In this document: one piece after another, positions 36,252-45,897 of the stretch
Layout: every line of letters begins with the position of its first letter
How positions within the stretch are numbered: position 1 is the stretch's first letter
From: Chitinophaga polysaccharea
Lineage (GTDB): Bacteria; Bacteroidota; Bacteroidia; Chitinophagales; Chitinophagaceae
Length of the DNA: 64,000 nt
Direction of reading: 5' to 3'
Assembly (NCBI RefSeq): GCF_902150045.1
Contig: NZ_CABFVU010000001.1
Location: forward strand, 682,001-746,000
Made by a program: the position numbers and the translations under genes
Notes under the pieces: model-generated
Database searches by the model: none
Told to the model about the DNA's origin: nothing
What the model saw: the letters and a program-made list of their open reading frames with translations, nothing else

Positions 36252-37586
36252 ATGAGCTTAATGACCGATAAACAAACGCTGAACGATCTGAATATTTTCG
36301 GGAAAGGAGGTGGCGATACAGTGTACGCCATCTTTAACCGGACCTTCACCCGTGGCGGATCAGAACTGCTGGAAGAAATGTTCCGCAACCCGTTGTCGGA
36401 TGAAAATGCGATCAACGCACGCAGCAGCATTATCCGTGCCTTTTCCGGGAAGGAGATCCCTTTCCCGTATGAAAGTGAATGGTTTGATGCTGCAGAACAA
36501 CACTTGCAGAACACCGACGAGCGCACCCGGCTGAATGAGCATGAGGATACACTGAACCGCAAATTCAACCAGCTCATTGCTGCCGATACCGAATACAAGG
36601 CCCTTGAAAAGGGCGTGATATGCTTAATCCATATACTGCAGGCCACCAAAGCATTTGCAGAAAGTATCCGGCAGCAGGTGGCAGATATTCCCTACAGTAA
36701 AGAACTGGCAGCCATAGACCAATTGCTGGGCCTGAACGAATTAAAGCCGCTGATACAGGAACATGCCAAACAAAAATTTTCCTTTGCCAGGATTGCGGAG
36801 TACGATAAAGTACTCCGCTTCCGGCAGCGGGAAAACATCCTGCAGTTATTGCGGCAAATTTATCAGGCAGATGTATACCTTTCTGTGGCACGCACCGCCA
36901 GAGAGAGAAAATATTCCTTCCCTGTGGCATTACCAAAAGAATTGCAGACAGTAGTGCTGGAAGATTTTTATCACCCATGCCTGACCAAACCGGTGGCTAA
37001 CTCACTATCCATCACTTCTTCCAGCAATATTATTTTCCTGACGGGAGCAAACATGGCAGGAAAGTCTACCTTCATGAAAGCGCTGGGAATAGCCATGTAC
37101 CTTGCCCAGATGGGCTTTCCGGTACCGGCTTCCAGGATGGAATTTTCTGTAAGAGATGGTATCTATACCACCATTAACCTGCCCGACAACCTGAGCCAGG
37201 GAGCCAGCCATTTTTATGCAGAAGTATTGCGTATTAAAACAATTGCCAGGGAACTAAGCAGGGATAAATACCTGTTCGTGATCTTTGATGAGCTGTTCCG
37301 CGGCACCAATGTGAAAGATGCATATGAGGCAACCATTGCCATCACTTCCGCTATTGCACGCAGGCAGAATTGCATGTTCGTGGTATCCACGCATATCATT
37401 GAAGCCGGCGATGTGCTCAGGGAAAAATGCAGCAACATCAACTTCGTATATCTGCCAACGTTAATGGAAGGGAATAAACCCGTGTATACGCACAAACTGG
37501 CCTCCGGTATCACCTCCGACAGGCACGGGATGGTTATTATAAAAAATGAAGGTATACTGGATATATTAACCAGGAAAAATCAATAA
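36252..37586 (+). CDS. MutS-like ATPase without mismatch-recognition domain (copy 1)
   Basis: A 444-residue protein with the MutS lever/clamp-like helical region and the C-terminal MutS ATPase. Walker A is TGANMAGKSTFMKALG near residue 263. Walker B is FVIFDELFRGTN near residue 343, followed by the composite-site STHIIEAGD. There is no N-terminal mismatch-binding domain and no C-terminal Smr nuclease, so it is neither canonical MutS nor MutS2. It lies 14 nt after the ABC permease gene and 10 nt before a paralogue that shares the start MS[LF][MI][TA]DKQTL. Such short MutS proteins are poorly characterised; a DNA-repair role should not be assumed. Two copies suggest a heterodimer. Confidence 0.88.
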   Translation: MSLMTDKQTLNDLNIFGKGGGDTVYAIFNRTFTRGGSELLEEMFRNPLSDENAINARSSIIRAFSGKEIPFPYESEWFDAAEQHLQNTDERTRLNEHEDTLNRKFNQLIAADTEYKALEKGVICLIHILQATKAFAESIRQQVADIPYSKELAAIDQLLGLNELKPLIQEHAKQKFSFARIAEYDKVLRFRQRENILQLLRQIYQADVYLSVARTARERKYSFPVALPKELQTVVLEDFYHPCLTKPVANSLSITSSSNIIFLTGANMAGKSTFMKALGIAMYLAQMGFPVPASRMEFSVRDGIYTTINLPDNLSQGASHFYAEVLRIKTIARELSRDKYLFVIFDELFRGTNVKDAYEATIAITSAIARRQNCMFVVSTHIIEAGDVLREKCSNINFVYLPTLMEGNKPVYTHKLASGITSDRHGMVIIKNEGILDILTRKNQ

Positions 37587-37596
37587 AGGAAAACAC

Positions 37597-38922
37597 ATGA
37601 GCTTTATTGCCGATAAACAAACACTGGATGACCTGTCGCTGTTAGGGAAATATAATACCAACTCAGTTTTCAGTCTGTTTAACCAGGTAAACACGCGGGG
37701 CGGTGAAAAACTGCTGGATGTGATGTTCAATCACCCGCTCACAGATGCGGATGCCATCAATAACAGGAGTAAAGCCTTCCGTTACTTCCATGACAACACT
37801 TTTTCCTTTCCTTTTGATGCTGTGCTGCTGACCCGTGCAGAAGCCTATCTGGAGGAAGCAGGTGACCCCGGTTTGCCTCTTGCCATATTGCGTACCGGAA
37901 GGAAAAGACTGATGGAAATCCTGGTAAAAGAGGATACCTATCCCCTGCTGCAGGAAGGGATCAATAACTGCCTCGCCGTTTTAAAAAGCGGTGCGCGCAT
38001 ACTTCAGCAACTCGAAAATGAAGGCCGCGATAAAGGCACACCCTGGGAAAACTGGGCCCGCATCGTCCGCAGCATTACGCGCGACGAGCAGCTGAAAACG
38101 GTGCTGGAGGAACGCACACCTGCAAAAAGATCCCTGCTGCAAACCGCCAGGTTGCATCACCTGCTTACCTATGTGTTCCAGGCGCATTTAAAAACCCTGC
38201 TGGAGCTTACATATGAGATAGATGTATACATTACAGTTGCAGGTATTGCCAGGGAGAAAGGATTTTCCTACGCTGTTGCTTCTCCCAAAGAAAAAAATTT
38301 CCTGCACGCAAAAGGGGTTAAACATCCCGGCCTGGATAAAGCCGTTCCCAATACGCTATCCTTCAACGGCAACAGCAATGTACTGTTCCTTACCGGCGCC
38401 AACATGGCCGGTAAATCCACCCTCATGAAAGCAACAGGCATCATGCTGTACCTGGCGCATATGGGGTTCCCTGTGGCCGCTGAAGAAGTGCAGTTCTCCG
38501 TTCTCGACGGGCTTTATTCTTCCGTAAATGTACCCGATGACCTGAACAAAGGATACAGCCACTTTTATGCGGAAGTGCTCCGTGTAAAAAAAGTAGCAGA
38601 AGAAGTTGCAGCAGAAAAACGTCTCTTTATCATCTTTGATGAATTGTTTAAAGGTACCAATGTAAAAGACGCCTATGATGCCACACTTGCAGTAACTACT
38701 GCATTCAACGCCTTTACATCATGCTTCTTTATTATTTCAACACATATTTTCGAAGTGGGCGAAGAGCTGAAAATAAAAGGCAATAACATACAGTTCGTAT
38801 TCCTGCCTACCGTGATGGAAGGCGCTGTGCCCAGGTATACCTACCGGCTGCAACCCGGTATCACAGCCGACCGGCAGGGCATGATCATTATTGAAAATGA
38901 AGGTATACTGGAGATGCTGTAA
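37597..38922 (+). CDS. MutS-like ATPase without mismatch-recognition domain (copy 2)
   Basis: A 441-residue paralogue of the gene just upstream. It again has a helical lever-type N-terminal part and the MutS ATPase domain: Walker A TGANMAGKSTLMKATG near residue 265, Walker B FIIFDELFKGTNVKDA near residue 344, then STHIFEVGEEL. It has no mismatch-recognition, connector or Smr domain. Sequence divergence from copy 1 is large outside the N-terminus and the ATPase, so the duplication is old and both ATPase sites look intact. MutS proteins act as dimers with composite ATP sites, so an obligate heterodimer is a reasonable inference. It is followed 64 nt later by the M16 peptidase gene. Confidence 0.88.
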   Translation: MSFIADKQTLDDLSLLGKYNTNSVFSLFNQVNTRGGEKLLDVMFNHPLTDADAINNRSKAFRYFHDNTFSFPFDAVLLTRAEAYLEEAGDPGLPLAILRTGRKRLMEILVKEDTYPLLQEGINNCLAVLKSGARILQQLENEGRDKGTPWENWARIVRSITRDEQLKTVLEERTPAKRSLLQTARLHHLLTYVFQAHLKTLLELTYEIDVYITVAGIAREKGFSYAVASPKEKNFLHAKGVKHPGLDKAVPNTLSFNGNSNVLFLTGANMAGKSTLMKATGIMLYLAHMGFPVAAEEVQFSVLDGLYSSVNVPDDLNKGYSHFYAEVLRVKKVAEEVAAEKRLFIIFDELFKGTNVKDAYDATLAVTTAFNAFTSCFFIISTHIFEVGEELKIKGNNIQFVFLPTVMEGAVPRYTYRLQPGITADRQGMIIIENEGILEML

Positions 38923-38986
38923 CCGGCATCCATCTTTTATAAACGGAACCATGCTACACACAAAAACCACCAAAAGACAAACAACT

Positions 38987-41791
38987 ATGCATTATCGTTA
39001 TCTGGCCACCGCCGGGTTGCTATGCTTCTCGCTGGCTGGAAGCTTTGCGCAGGGCGCCGGGCAGGACCGCCCCATTCCATTGGATACCGCCGTTCATACC
39101 GGTCAGCTGCCCAATGGGTTCACTTACTATATCCGCAGAAACAATGAACCTGCCAAACGGGCATTGTTTTACCTGGTGAACAAGGTAGGATCTATCCTGG
39201 AAGACGATGACCAACAGGGACTGGCGCATTTCATGGAACACATGAACTTTAACGGCACTACCCATTTCCCTAAAAATAAACTGATAGATTACCTGCAGAA
39301 AGCAGGCGTGCGGTTCGGGGCTGACCTGAACGCATATACGTCGTTTGATGAAACCGTATACCAGCTGCCCGTTCCTACCACAGATCCCGCAATGGTAAGC
39401 CACGGCCTGGATATTATGCGCGACTGGGCACAGGAAGCATTGCTGGAAACCGGCGACATCGACAAGGAACGCGGCGTGATCATTGAAGAAAAACGCCTGC
39501 GCGGAGGCGTAGGAGAACGCATACAGGAACAAACCTCCCGCATAGCATTAAACCACAGTAAATATACCGAACGCTCACCCATAGGCATCGACAGTATACT
39601 GCTGCACTTCCCCCCTGCTGCTATCCGCCGTTTTTACCACGACTGGTACCGGCCCAACCTGCAGGCCATCATCGTGGTAGGTGATATAGATGTGAACCAG
39701 GTAGAACAACAGATCAGGAAACAATTCGCAGATCTGAAAAATCCGGCGAACGAAAAAAAAAGGCCCACGTATAATATTCCGCTTACCGGTAAAAATCACT
39801 TCATGACAGTTACCGATCCGGAAGTAACTACCACCGGCCTGGAAATGATGGTGAAGCATACAGCAGATAAGTGGACCACCACTACCGGATACCTTAATTC
39901 ACTGAAAAGATCGCTGTTCAACCAGATGCTCGGCGCCAGGATCGGGGAATTAAGCCAGCAGCCTGATCCTCCCTTCCTCGGGGTAAAGGCAGGTATCGCT
40001 AACTTAATTGGCGGGCTGGATCAATTTTCCTTCTCAGTAACTGCAAAAGCCGGCAAACTGGAAGAGGCATTTGCCGCCGGCTGGTCGGAAATAGAAAAAG
40101 TAAAACGCTTCGGGTTCACTTCATCTGAACTGGAGCGCGCCAAACTTTCCTTTCTGAACAACCTGGAAAAATCGGCCCGTGAAAAAGATAAAACGCCTTC
40201 CGCAGCTTATGTAGCGGAATACCAGGCACTGTTCCTTCACGGAACACCATCACCAGGATTCGACTGGGAATACAACTTCCTGAAAACAGCCATCCCTGCT
40301 ATTAGCGCCGATGATCTGAATACAATAGCGAATGAATATATCAGAGATATCAACCGGGATATTTTTATCATCGCCCCGGAAAAAGAAAAGGAACATCTTC
40401 CTGATTCGGTTACAGTAAACGGATGGCTCGCAAAAATAGCCGCCAGCCCGCTGAAGCAGTACAGCGATAATATTGCCAACCAGGCCCTGTTAAGTAAATT
40501 ACCGGCGCCCGGGAAAATAGTTGCTGAAAAAAATTACCCTGCATTAGGTATACAGCAATTCACTTTCAGCAATGGCGTAAAGGCCTGGCTCAAACCCACT
40601 ACTTATAAAAATGATGCCATCCAGTTCCTTTCTTTTGCACCCGGCGGTATCAATAAATATTCAGATGCAGATTTCCCCAGCGCCTCCAGCGCCAACGGAA
40701 TCATAGGCGGATCAGGACTTGCAGGTTTCTCTCCTGTTCAACTGGCAAAAATGCTGAACGGCAAATCTGCATCTGTAGGCACCTTTATCAGCGGGCGTAG
40801 CCAGGGAATCGGCGGCGCCAGCACTGTAAAAGATTTCGAGACAGCACTGCAATTAATATACCTCCGGTTTACCGCCCCCCGGAAAGACACTGGATTATTT
40901 GAAAATGCCATCGCACAATCCAGGGAAGGAATACGAAACCGCTACAGTGATCCCGGTACTGTATTTAGGGATACCATCAACGCCGTATTAACCGGCTATC
41001 ATTACCGTACAAGCCCTTCCACACTGGAACGGCTCGACAGCATCAGCCTGGAAAAGGCCTATGAAGTTTACCGCGACCGGTTTGCAGACGCCTCACAGGC
41101 CAATTTCGTATTTGCAGGCAATTTCAATACAGACAGCATCCGGCCCTTGCTGGAACAGTACCTGGGCGCATTGCCTTCTCTTCATAAAAACGAGAAAGCG
41201 GTTAAACTCCACGTTCATGTGCCCAAAGGGCAGCTGGTAAAAACCGTCACTAAGGGAAAGGATAATAAAGCCACAGTGTTGCTGGTGTACAATGGCGACT
41301 GTGTTTACAACACGGGCAACAAAATGCAGCTGCAGGCACTGTCTGAAATTCTGCAATACAGGCTGTTAACAAGTCTCCGGGAAAATGCCGGAGAAGTATA
41401 TACTCCTTCTGTAGACGGGTCAATGGTGAAAGAACCTGATCAGCGCTTTGCCATCAATGTATCATTTGGCTGTGCGCCTGAACATGTGGAACACCTGGTA
41501 GGATTGGTACAGCAGGACATCGCTAATTTACAGCAGCAGGGCGCCACTGCCGACGAGGTGGAAAAATTCAAAGCAGGCTTCCGCAAGCAGTATGAACTGG
41601 AGTCTGAAAGCAATGAATTCTGGCTGCAATACATCTCAGGGAAAATAGAAGCCAATGAGGCACTGAAAGAACTTCCCGACATGGAAAAACAACTGGGTGA
41701 AATTAACAGCATGTCTGTTAAGACCGCTTCAAAGCTTTACCTGAGCGGGAAGAACGTGATACGGTTTGTTGCTTTGCCTGAAAGTAAATAA
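38987..41791 (+). CDS. Secreted M16 (pitrilysin/insulinase family) zinc peptidase
   Basis: A 934-residue two-lobed M16 peptidase with a signal peptide (LATAGLLCFSLAGSFAQ). The inverted zinc motif HxxEH is seen in GLAHFMEHMNFNGT near residue 80. The distal glutamate is probably in the DIDKERGVIIEEKRLRGG segment near residue 165. The second M16 half starts near residue 515. The protein would act in the periplasm or at the surface, typically cutting peptides held in a closed chamber. The start at 38987 gives a compact signal peptide; 38951 is an in-frame alternative. It ends the locus, with a strong terminator overlapping its stop, and may process an imported peptide. Confidence 0.92.
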   Translation: MHYRYLATAGLLCFSLAGSFAQGAGQDRPIPLDTAVHTGQLPNGFTYYIRRNNEPAKRALFYLVNKVGSILEDDDQQGLAHFMEHMNFNGTTHFPKNKLIDYLQKAGVRFGADLNAYTSFDETVYQLPVPTTDPAMVSHGLDIMRDWAQEALLETGDIDKERGVIIEEKRLRGGVGERIQEQTSRIALNHSKYTERSPIGIDSILLHFPPAAIRRFYHDWYRPNLQAIIVVGDIDVNQVEQQIRKQFADLKNPANEKKRPTYNIPLTGKNHFMTVTDPEVTTTGLEMMVKHTADKWTTTTGYLNSLKRSLFNQMLGARIGELSQQPDPPFLGVKAGIANLIGGLDQFSFSVTAKAGKLEEAFAAGWSEIEKVKRFGFTSSELERAKLSFLNNLEKSAREKDKTPSAAYVAEYQALFLHGTPSPGFDWEYNFLKTAIPAISADDLNTIANEYIRDINRDIFIIAPEKEKEHLPDSVTVNGWLAKIAASPLKQYSDNIANQALLSKLPAPGKIVAEKNYPALGIQQFTFSNGVKAWLKPTTYKNDAIQFLSFAPGGINKYSDADFPSASSANGIIGGSGLAGFSPVQLAKMLNGKSASVGTFISGRSQGIGGASTVKDFETALQLIYLRFTAPRKDTGLFENAIAQSREGIRNRYSDPGTVFRDTINAVLTGYHYRTSPSTLERLDSISLEKAYEVYRDRFADASQANFVFAGNFNTDSIRPLLEQYLGALPSLHKNEKAVKLHVHVPKGQLVKTVTKGKDNKATVLLVYNGDCVYNTGNKMQLQALSEILQYRLLTSLRENAGEVYTPSVDGSMVKEPDQRFAINVSFGCAPEHVEHLVGLVQQDIANLQQQGATADEVEKFKAGFRKQYELESESNEFWLQYISGKIEANEALKELPDMEKQLGEINSMSVKTASKLYLSGKNVIRFVALPESK

Positions 41792-41836
41792 TAAAATAGA
41801 CCGGGCTCATCATGATGAAGCCCGGTCTATTTTATT
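41790..41836. terminator. Bidirectional terminator after the M16 gene
   Basis: A perfect 18-bp stem (41790-41807 with 41819-41836) with an 11-nt loop. The A/T-rich outer part supplies the U tract in both directions. It separates the convergent M16 and GH5 genes and overlaps the M16 stop codon. Confidence 0.92.
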
Positions 41837-41860
41837 CCATGAAAAACGGATATTACCTGG

Positions 41861-43339
41861 TTATAGTTTTACTACCTGCCACTGTTGATTACGTGCCCCG
41901 CTCCAGTACCACTGTATAATACCTGCGCCATTAGCAGCAGAAGCTCCATTTACATCCAGGCTCAACCCGCTGCCAACATTGGTAACCTGGTAATACCCGA
42001 AGCCGATGTCTGTTACAGTCCACTGCTGATTTGTACCGCCCCAGTAATCCCACTGAACAATATCTGTACCGGCAGTGGTAGAACTGCCATTCACATCGAG
42101 CGATTTGTTGCTGTTACGGTTGGTAATACTGAAACGTGCCCCACCTAGGCTATTCAATTTCCACTGCTGGTTATTACCGCCCCAATAATCCCACTGCACA
42201 ATACTGCCCCCGTTGGCAGTAGAGGAGCCATTTACATCAAGCCCTTTGTTACTTTGCCTGCAAACAATTTTATACCATGCCGCGCTATCAAATACACCAG
42301 CAGGCTGTGTGATAGTGGTAAGGCCCCAGGCATATTGCAGGCGGGAAAGCCCCGAAGCATTATTGGTAGTTACCGTAGTGCCGCTTAATGTTAATAAGCT
42401 GTAACTATCTCCCTCTCTTAATCCCGGCCAGTAAATACAGCCAATACCGCGTGAAAGCACCCGGTTGGTCATGCCCTGGAAATAGGCGATTTCCCTGTCC
42501 TGCCCGGGCGCGCCGAGATAGTTTTTCCCATTGGTCATTGGAATACCAAACTCAGTTACTACTGTTCTTTCGGGATAACTGATAGCAGAAATAGCAGACT
42601 CCCAATCTGCGGTGGTGTTTTTGTTGTTATCAAACCAGGTGTAATCATGGTAGGATAACAGGCAGGTATTCAGCCGGCTGTCGGCTCCCACTCCATTTAC
42701 ATTTGTTGCATATCCTGCACCATCCAGTAATATCCTGTTCCGGGGCACATTGGGATAATGTGCAAGCCAGTCGGCATACAGGTTATTCAGATCTGATAAA
42801 CTATAACCATGCGGTTCATTAAATACTTCAAAATAAACATTGCTATTGTTAACATATTTGTTCACTACCGTTTGCCACATGTTCCAGAACTGGGTGGTGT
42901 TGTCTACCAGGCCATCGCGTGAGCTGCTGCCTTCCCAATAAGCCAGGATCACTTTCATCCCGCTGTTGGCAGCGGTATCAATGGCAGCGGTATAACTGTT
43001 CCACCAGGCCTGTAATGTGGAAGACGGGTTAATGGGCATCCGGATGGTATTAGCACCTCTTTGTTTAAAAGCATTGATAATATTTGCCGCCTTTGTTTTG
43101 GTAGTGGCATAGCTGTCTGAAGAAACCAATCCCGTGGGCACTACATAATCATCTTTAAAATTATCTGACGGATCGGCCCAGTTAACGCCCTTAAAATCTG
43201 CGGGAGTTACGTCCTGCAGGGCCATTGCAGTAATTTGTCTGTCTGCCTTTATATCAGCCGGTAAAATGCCCTCCTTTAAATTTTTCGAGCAGCCGGACAA
43301 CAGGGCTACCAGGGGAAGATAGAATAGTAATTTTTTCAT
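41861..43339 (-). CDS. GH5 endoglucanase-like lipoprotein with ricin-type lectin domain
   Basis: A 492-residue lipoprotein (lipobox in LPLVALLSGC). The catalytic domain (about residues 40-340) is glycoside hydrolase family 5, with the acid/base glutamate in NVYFEVFNEPHG near residue 170 and the nucleophile in RTVVTEFGIPM near residue 268. The C-terminal 130 residues form a ricin B-type (CBM13-like) domain with three repeats, each with SLDVNGSS-like and QWDYWGG..QQW motifs. It likely hydrolyses beta-glucans or mannans at the cell surface while the lectin domain binds the polysaccharide. It is a single gene with its own putative promoter; no SusCD pair is adjacent on its strand. Confidence 0.9.
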   Translation of the reverse strand: MKKLLFYLPLVALLSGCSKNLKEGILPADIKADRQITAMALQDVTPADFKGVNWADPSDNFKDDYVVPTGLVSSDSYATTKTKAANIINAFKQRGANTIRMPINPSSTLQAWWNSYTAAIDTAANSGMKVILAYWEGSSSRDGLVDNTTQFWNMWQTVVNKYVNNSNVYFEVFNEPHGYSLSDLNNLYADWLAHYPNVPRNRILLDGAGYATNVNGVGADSRLNTCLLSYHDYTWFDNNKNTTADWESAISAISYPERTVVTEFGIPMTNGKNYLGAPGQDREIAYFQGMTNRVLSRGIGCIYWPGLREGDSYSLLTLSGTTVTTNNASGLSRLQYAWGLTTITQPAGVFDSAAWYKIVCRQSNKGLDVNGSSTANGGSIVQWDYWGGNNQQWKLNSLGGARFSITNRNSNKSLDVNGSSTTAGTDIVQWDYWGGTNQQWTVTDIGFGYYQVTNVGSGLSLDVNGASAANGAGIIQWYWSGARNQQWQVVKL

Positions 43340-43422
43340 AACTAAGAATTTTTTTGACCGTGAAAGATGAGGGGTAATGCGATCAGTTTATCATGGAATT
43401 AAGGCAATATAGGAGAGTTCTT

Positions 43423-43465
43423 CAAAGACACAGGGGGAGTAAATCGTTTAAAACAGGGGGTAAAT
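43423..43465 (-). promoter_or_regulatory. Direct-repeat operator and -7-like box upstream of the GH5 gene
   Basis: Read on the minus strand, ATTTACCCCCTGT (43453-43465) and ATTTACTCCCCCTGT (43430-43444) form a direct repeat about two helical turns apart. The second copy abuts TGTCTTTG (43423-43430), one base from the TAnnTTTG -7 consensus. This layout suits a dimeric activator bound just upstream of the promoter. Confidence 0.55.
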
Positions 43466-43473
43466 TCATTCAT

Positions 43474-43519
43474 TAACAGAAAGGGCATCCCCAAAATAAT
43501 TGGGACGCCCTTTCTGTTA
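43474..43519 (-). terminator. Hairpin after the TonB receptor gene
   Basis: A 13-bp stem (43474-43486 with 43507-43519), extended by partly paired GC bases inside, lies 7 nt after the stop of the TonB receptor on the minus strand. The following T run is weak. Confidence 0.65.
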
Positions 43520-43526
43520 AATTCCA

Positions 43527-45851
43527 TTAAAACCTATACCCTACACTCAAACTCAGTCTTGCACCGTTTCCCTGTACATATTCCAGGTTCTGCGCCCTGT
43601 ATTGGCTTCTGGGTGGATAATAGGCCTGGTTGAATAAGTTCTCTACACCTAATGACAGGTTAAAGGCATTATTTATTTTATACCCAGCACTGAAATTAAA
43701 ATAGGTAACCGGTTTCACAGGGCCTTCACTCAAACCATAGGCGCCGGTACTACGCGGTTCGAAGCGGCTCCTGCTACCTGTATATACCATAGAAAGCTGC
43801 AAATTCAATGCATCCGCCGGTTGATAGTTCACAAAGCCTGTTGCTTTAGCGGGCATAATACGCTCCCCGTTCATATACTTTTCTTCGCCGTTGGCCTGTT
43901 CCGTTTTACCCTCTACAAACGAATAGCTGCCCCCTGCTTTTATATGCTTACCAATGCGTGATTCTGCCACCAGCTCATAACCGTAAACGCGCTCAGGCTC
44001 CCTTTGCGTAACAAAGATACCGTTCTCCTCCACCAGGTTCGCTCCCAGTTTAGATGTGCTCACAAAATAGGAAGCCGAAAAATTGAACGGTCCAAACTCG
44101 CTGCTGAAGCCGGCTTCATAGTTGTTAGTAACTACCGGGTCTGTCTGGATCTGCTCCAGCGTATTTTCAGAAGCACTGCGTAGTATACGGCCTAATTCAT
44201 TCAAACCAAATGCCTGGGAGAAACTTACAAAGGGACTGAACATGTTCCAGCGGTTATAACGTGCCCCTATATTAAACATCACTGCATTATAGTTAAGACG
44301 CCCTCCCCTGATAAAGGTACTGCCTTCCCCATTCTGGCCTTTGGCGATGGTGTTGAAATCCTTCACGCGGATGCCTGCATTTTCATAACGTATACCGCCC
44401 TTTAATACCAGCTGGTGAAAATCCGCTTTCACCTGGGCAAAAGGCGCAATATTAAGCATGTTCATATCCGGCACAAATACCCGTCCGTCGGTAAGCACCT
44501 GGTTGGTACGATCCTTCAGCAGATCCAGTCCATAAGTCACATCTCCGGAAATAAGTTTTGTTTTCCAGGGAGTATTCAGGTTCACGCGGATGCCTTGTTT
44601 GTAAGACTGGATATATGTTTGTCCCGGGCCGTACCAGCTGTTGGACTTTTCAACATACCTGTTCAGCGATTGAAAACGGTGATCATACAGTATCACTTCC
44701 AGGCTGCTGTTTGCCGGAAGATCTTTCACCCGGTAACTCAGGTACATATTGTGACTGTGTGGCGTTCCTGCCGGTTCACCGGGATCAGTACCCTTAATAC
44801 CAATAGCGGGAGAAACTCCATAAACGCCTTCTTTGTTCACATAGTCGGTATACTGACGACTTGTAAAAAGATTATAGGAGAAAGTGAGTTGCTGCTTATC
44901 GGAGATCTCGTAACCCAACTTGGCAAAACCGTTAAAAAGCCGGGTTTCACTCATTCCATCCGCCTGGGCAATTACATTCCCGTCTGCGTCTTTCAATGCA
45001 CCGGTACGATTATACACGCCACTTACCAGGTAAGAGAAACGGTTGATTTTACCATATAAGGATTGGGAAAGCTGGTAACCTATGGTATTATTGGTATGAA
45101 AAAGATTACCATCGGAACCGATCCTCGTTTCACCACCAATCTTCTTATCGCCCTCCGGGCTTTTTGTAATAAAATTAATGATACCACCCCCGGAACCATT
45201 TCCATAAATAGAGGTGGCGCCCTTGATCACTTCAACACGCGCTATGATAGCGGGATCAATGGAGCGCAGATCGCGGCTGCCATTCAACAGCGGGGTGGAC
45301 TGCGGAATACCATCTATCAGTACCAGCACAGAGCGGCCCCGCAACGTTTGTCCGGAATTGGTAGCCTTGTTGGTAAACGTGCCCAGGCCCGGAACGATAT
45401 TGCCAAGAATGGAAGTTATAGATGGATTAATGGCCGCCTGTTCACGAATTTCCTTCTCACGTACAATGGTAACAGAAGAAGGCACTTCCCGGATACTCTC
45501 TGCTTTGCGACCTGCAGTAACCACCACCTCGTTCAAAAAACTTTCAGACGTTAGCACCACATTCAGTTGCTCATCTTTCCCTTCCTTTATATCTACCTGT
45601 ATACTCCGGGTTGCAAATCCTACCGCGCTCACCGTGATATGCTGCGTTCCTACCGGCAGATCCAGTAAAAAACGGCCCTCTTTATCTGTTACCACCGGTG
45701 TTCCTTTTTCAGGTACTATAGAAGCAGCCGGAACCGGTTTTCCCTTCTCTGTTAATACTACTCCATGCAGATTACCTGCAGGTTGCTGCCGGCCGGAAAC
45801 AAGAGTGTTTATAAAAATGCATAGTAAAATAGATAACAGGTATCTGGTCAT
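43527..45851 (-). CDS. TonB-dependent receptor, probably ferric-siderophore
   Basis: A 774-residue outer-membrane receptor with a signal peptide and a carboxypeptidase-regulatory-like domain (about residues 26-105, GVVLTEKGKPVPAASI). The plug has NEVVVTAGRKAESIREVPSS and RVEVIKGATSIYGNGSGGGI. The barrel ends LSVGYRF with a terminal aromatic. The plug style (TLRGRSVLVLIDGIPQS) is that of siderophore or heme receptors rather than SusC. The PepSY-type membrane protein encoded upstream in the same operon is a frequent companion of iron-siderophore receptors. No Fur box was recognised by eye, so iron control is an inference from family and partner. Confidence 0.88.
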   Translation of the reverse strand: MTRYLLSILLCIFINTLVSGRQQPAGNLHGVVLTEKGKPVPAASIVPEKGTPVVTDKEGRFLLDLPVGTQHITVSAVGFATRSIQVDIKEGKDEQLNVVLTSESFLNEVVVTAGRKAESIREVPSSVTIVREKEIREQAAINPSITSILGNIVPGLGTFTNKATNSGQTLRGRSVLVLIDGIPQSTPLLNGSRDLRSIDPAIIARVEVIKGATSIYGNGSGGGIINFITKSPEGDKKIGGETRIGSDGNLFHTNNTIGYQLSQSLYGKINRFSYLVSGVYNRTGALKDADGNVIAQADGMSETRLFNGFAKLGYEISDKQQLTFSYNLFTSRQYTDYVNKEGVYGVSPAIGIKGTDPGEPAGTPHSHNMYLSYRVKDLPANSSLEVILYDHRFQSLNRYVEKSNSWYGPGQTYIQSYKQGIRVNLNTPWKTKLISGDVTYGLDLLKDRTNQVLTDGRVFVPDMNMLNIAPFAQVKADFHQLVLKGGIRYENAGIRVKDFNTIAKGQNGEGSTFIRGGRLNYNAVMFNIGARYNRWNMFSPFVSFSQAFGLNELGRILRSASENTLEQIQTDPVVTNNYEAGFSSEFGPFNFSASYFVSTSKLGANLVEENGIFVTQREPERVYGYELVAESRIGKHIKAGGSYSFVEGKTEQANGEEKYMNGERIMPAKATGFVNYQPADALNLQLSMVYTGSRSRFEPRSTGAYGLSEGPVKPVTYFNFSAGYKINNAFNLSLGVENLFNQAYYPPRSQYRAQNLEYVQGNGARLSLSVGYRF

Positions 45852-45897
45852 GGTTGGAACAGCTAAAATAAAATTTAGAATATAGTATATCGAACGG

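Noticed and set aside
43527..45851. BtuB partner for the riboswitch-linked lipoprotein
   Set aside because: This receptor is 35 kb away, has no B12 riboswitch and is paired with a PepSY protein, which fits iron uptake better.
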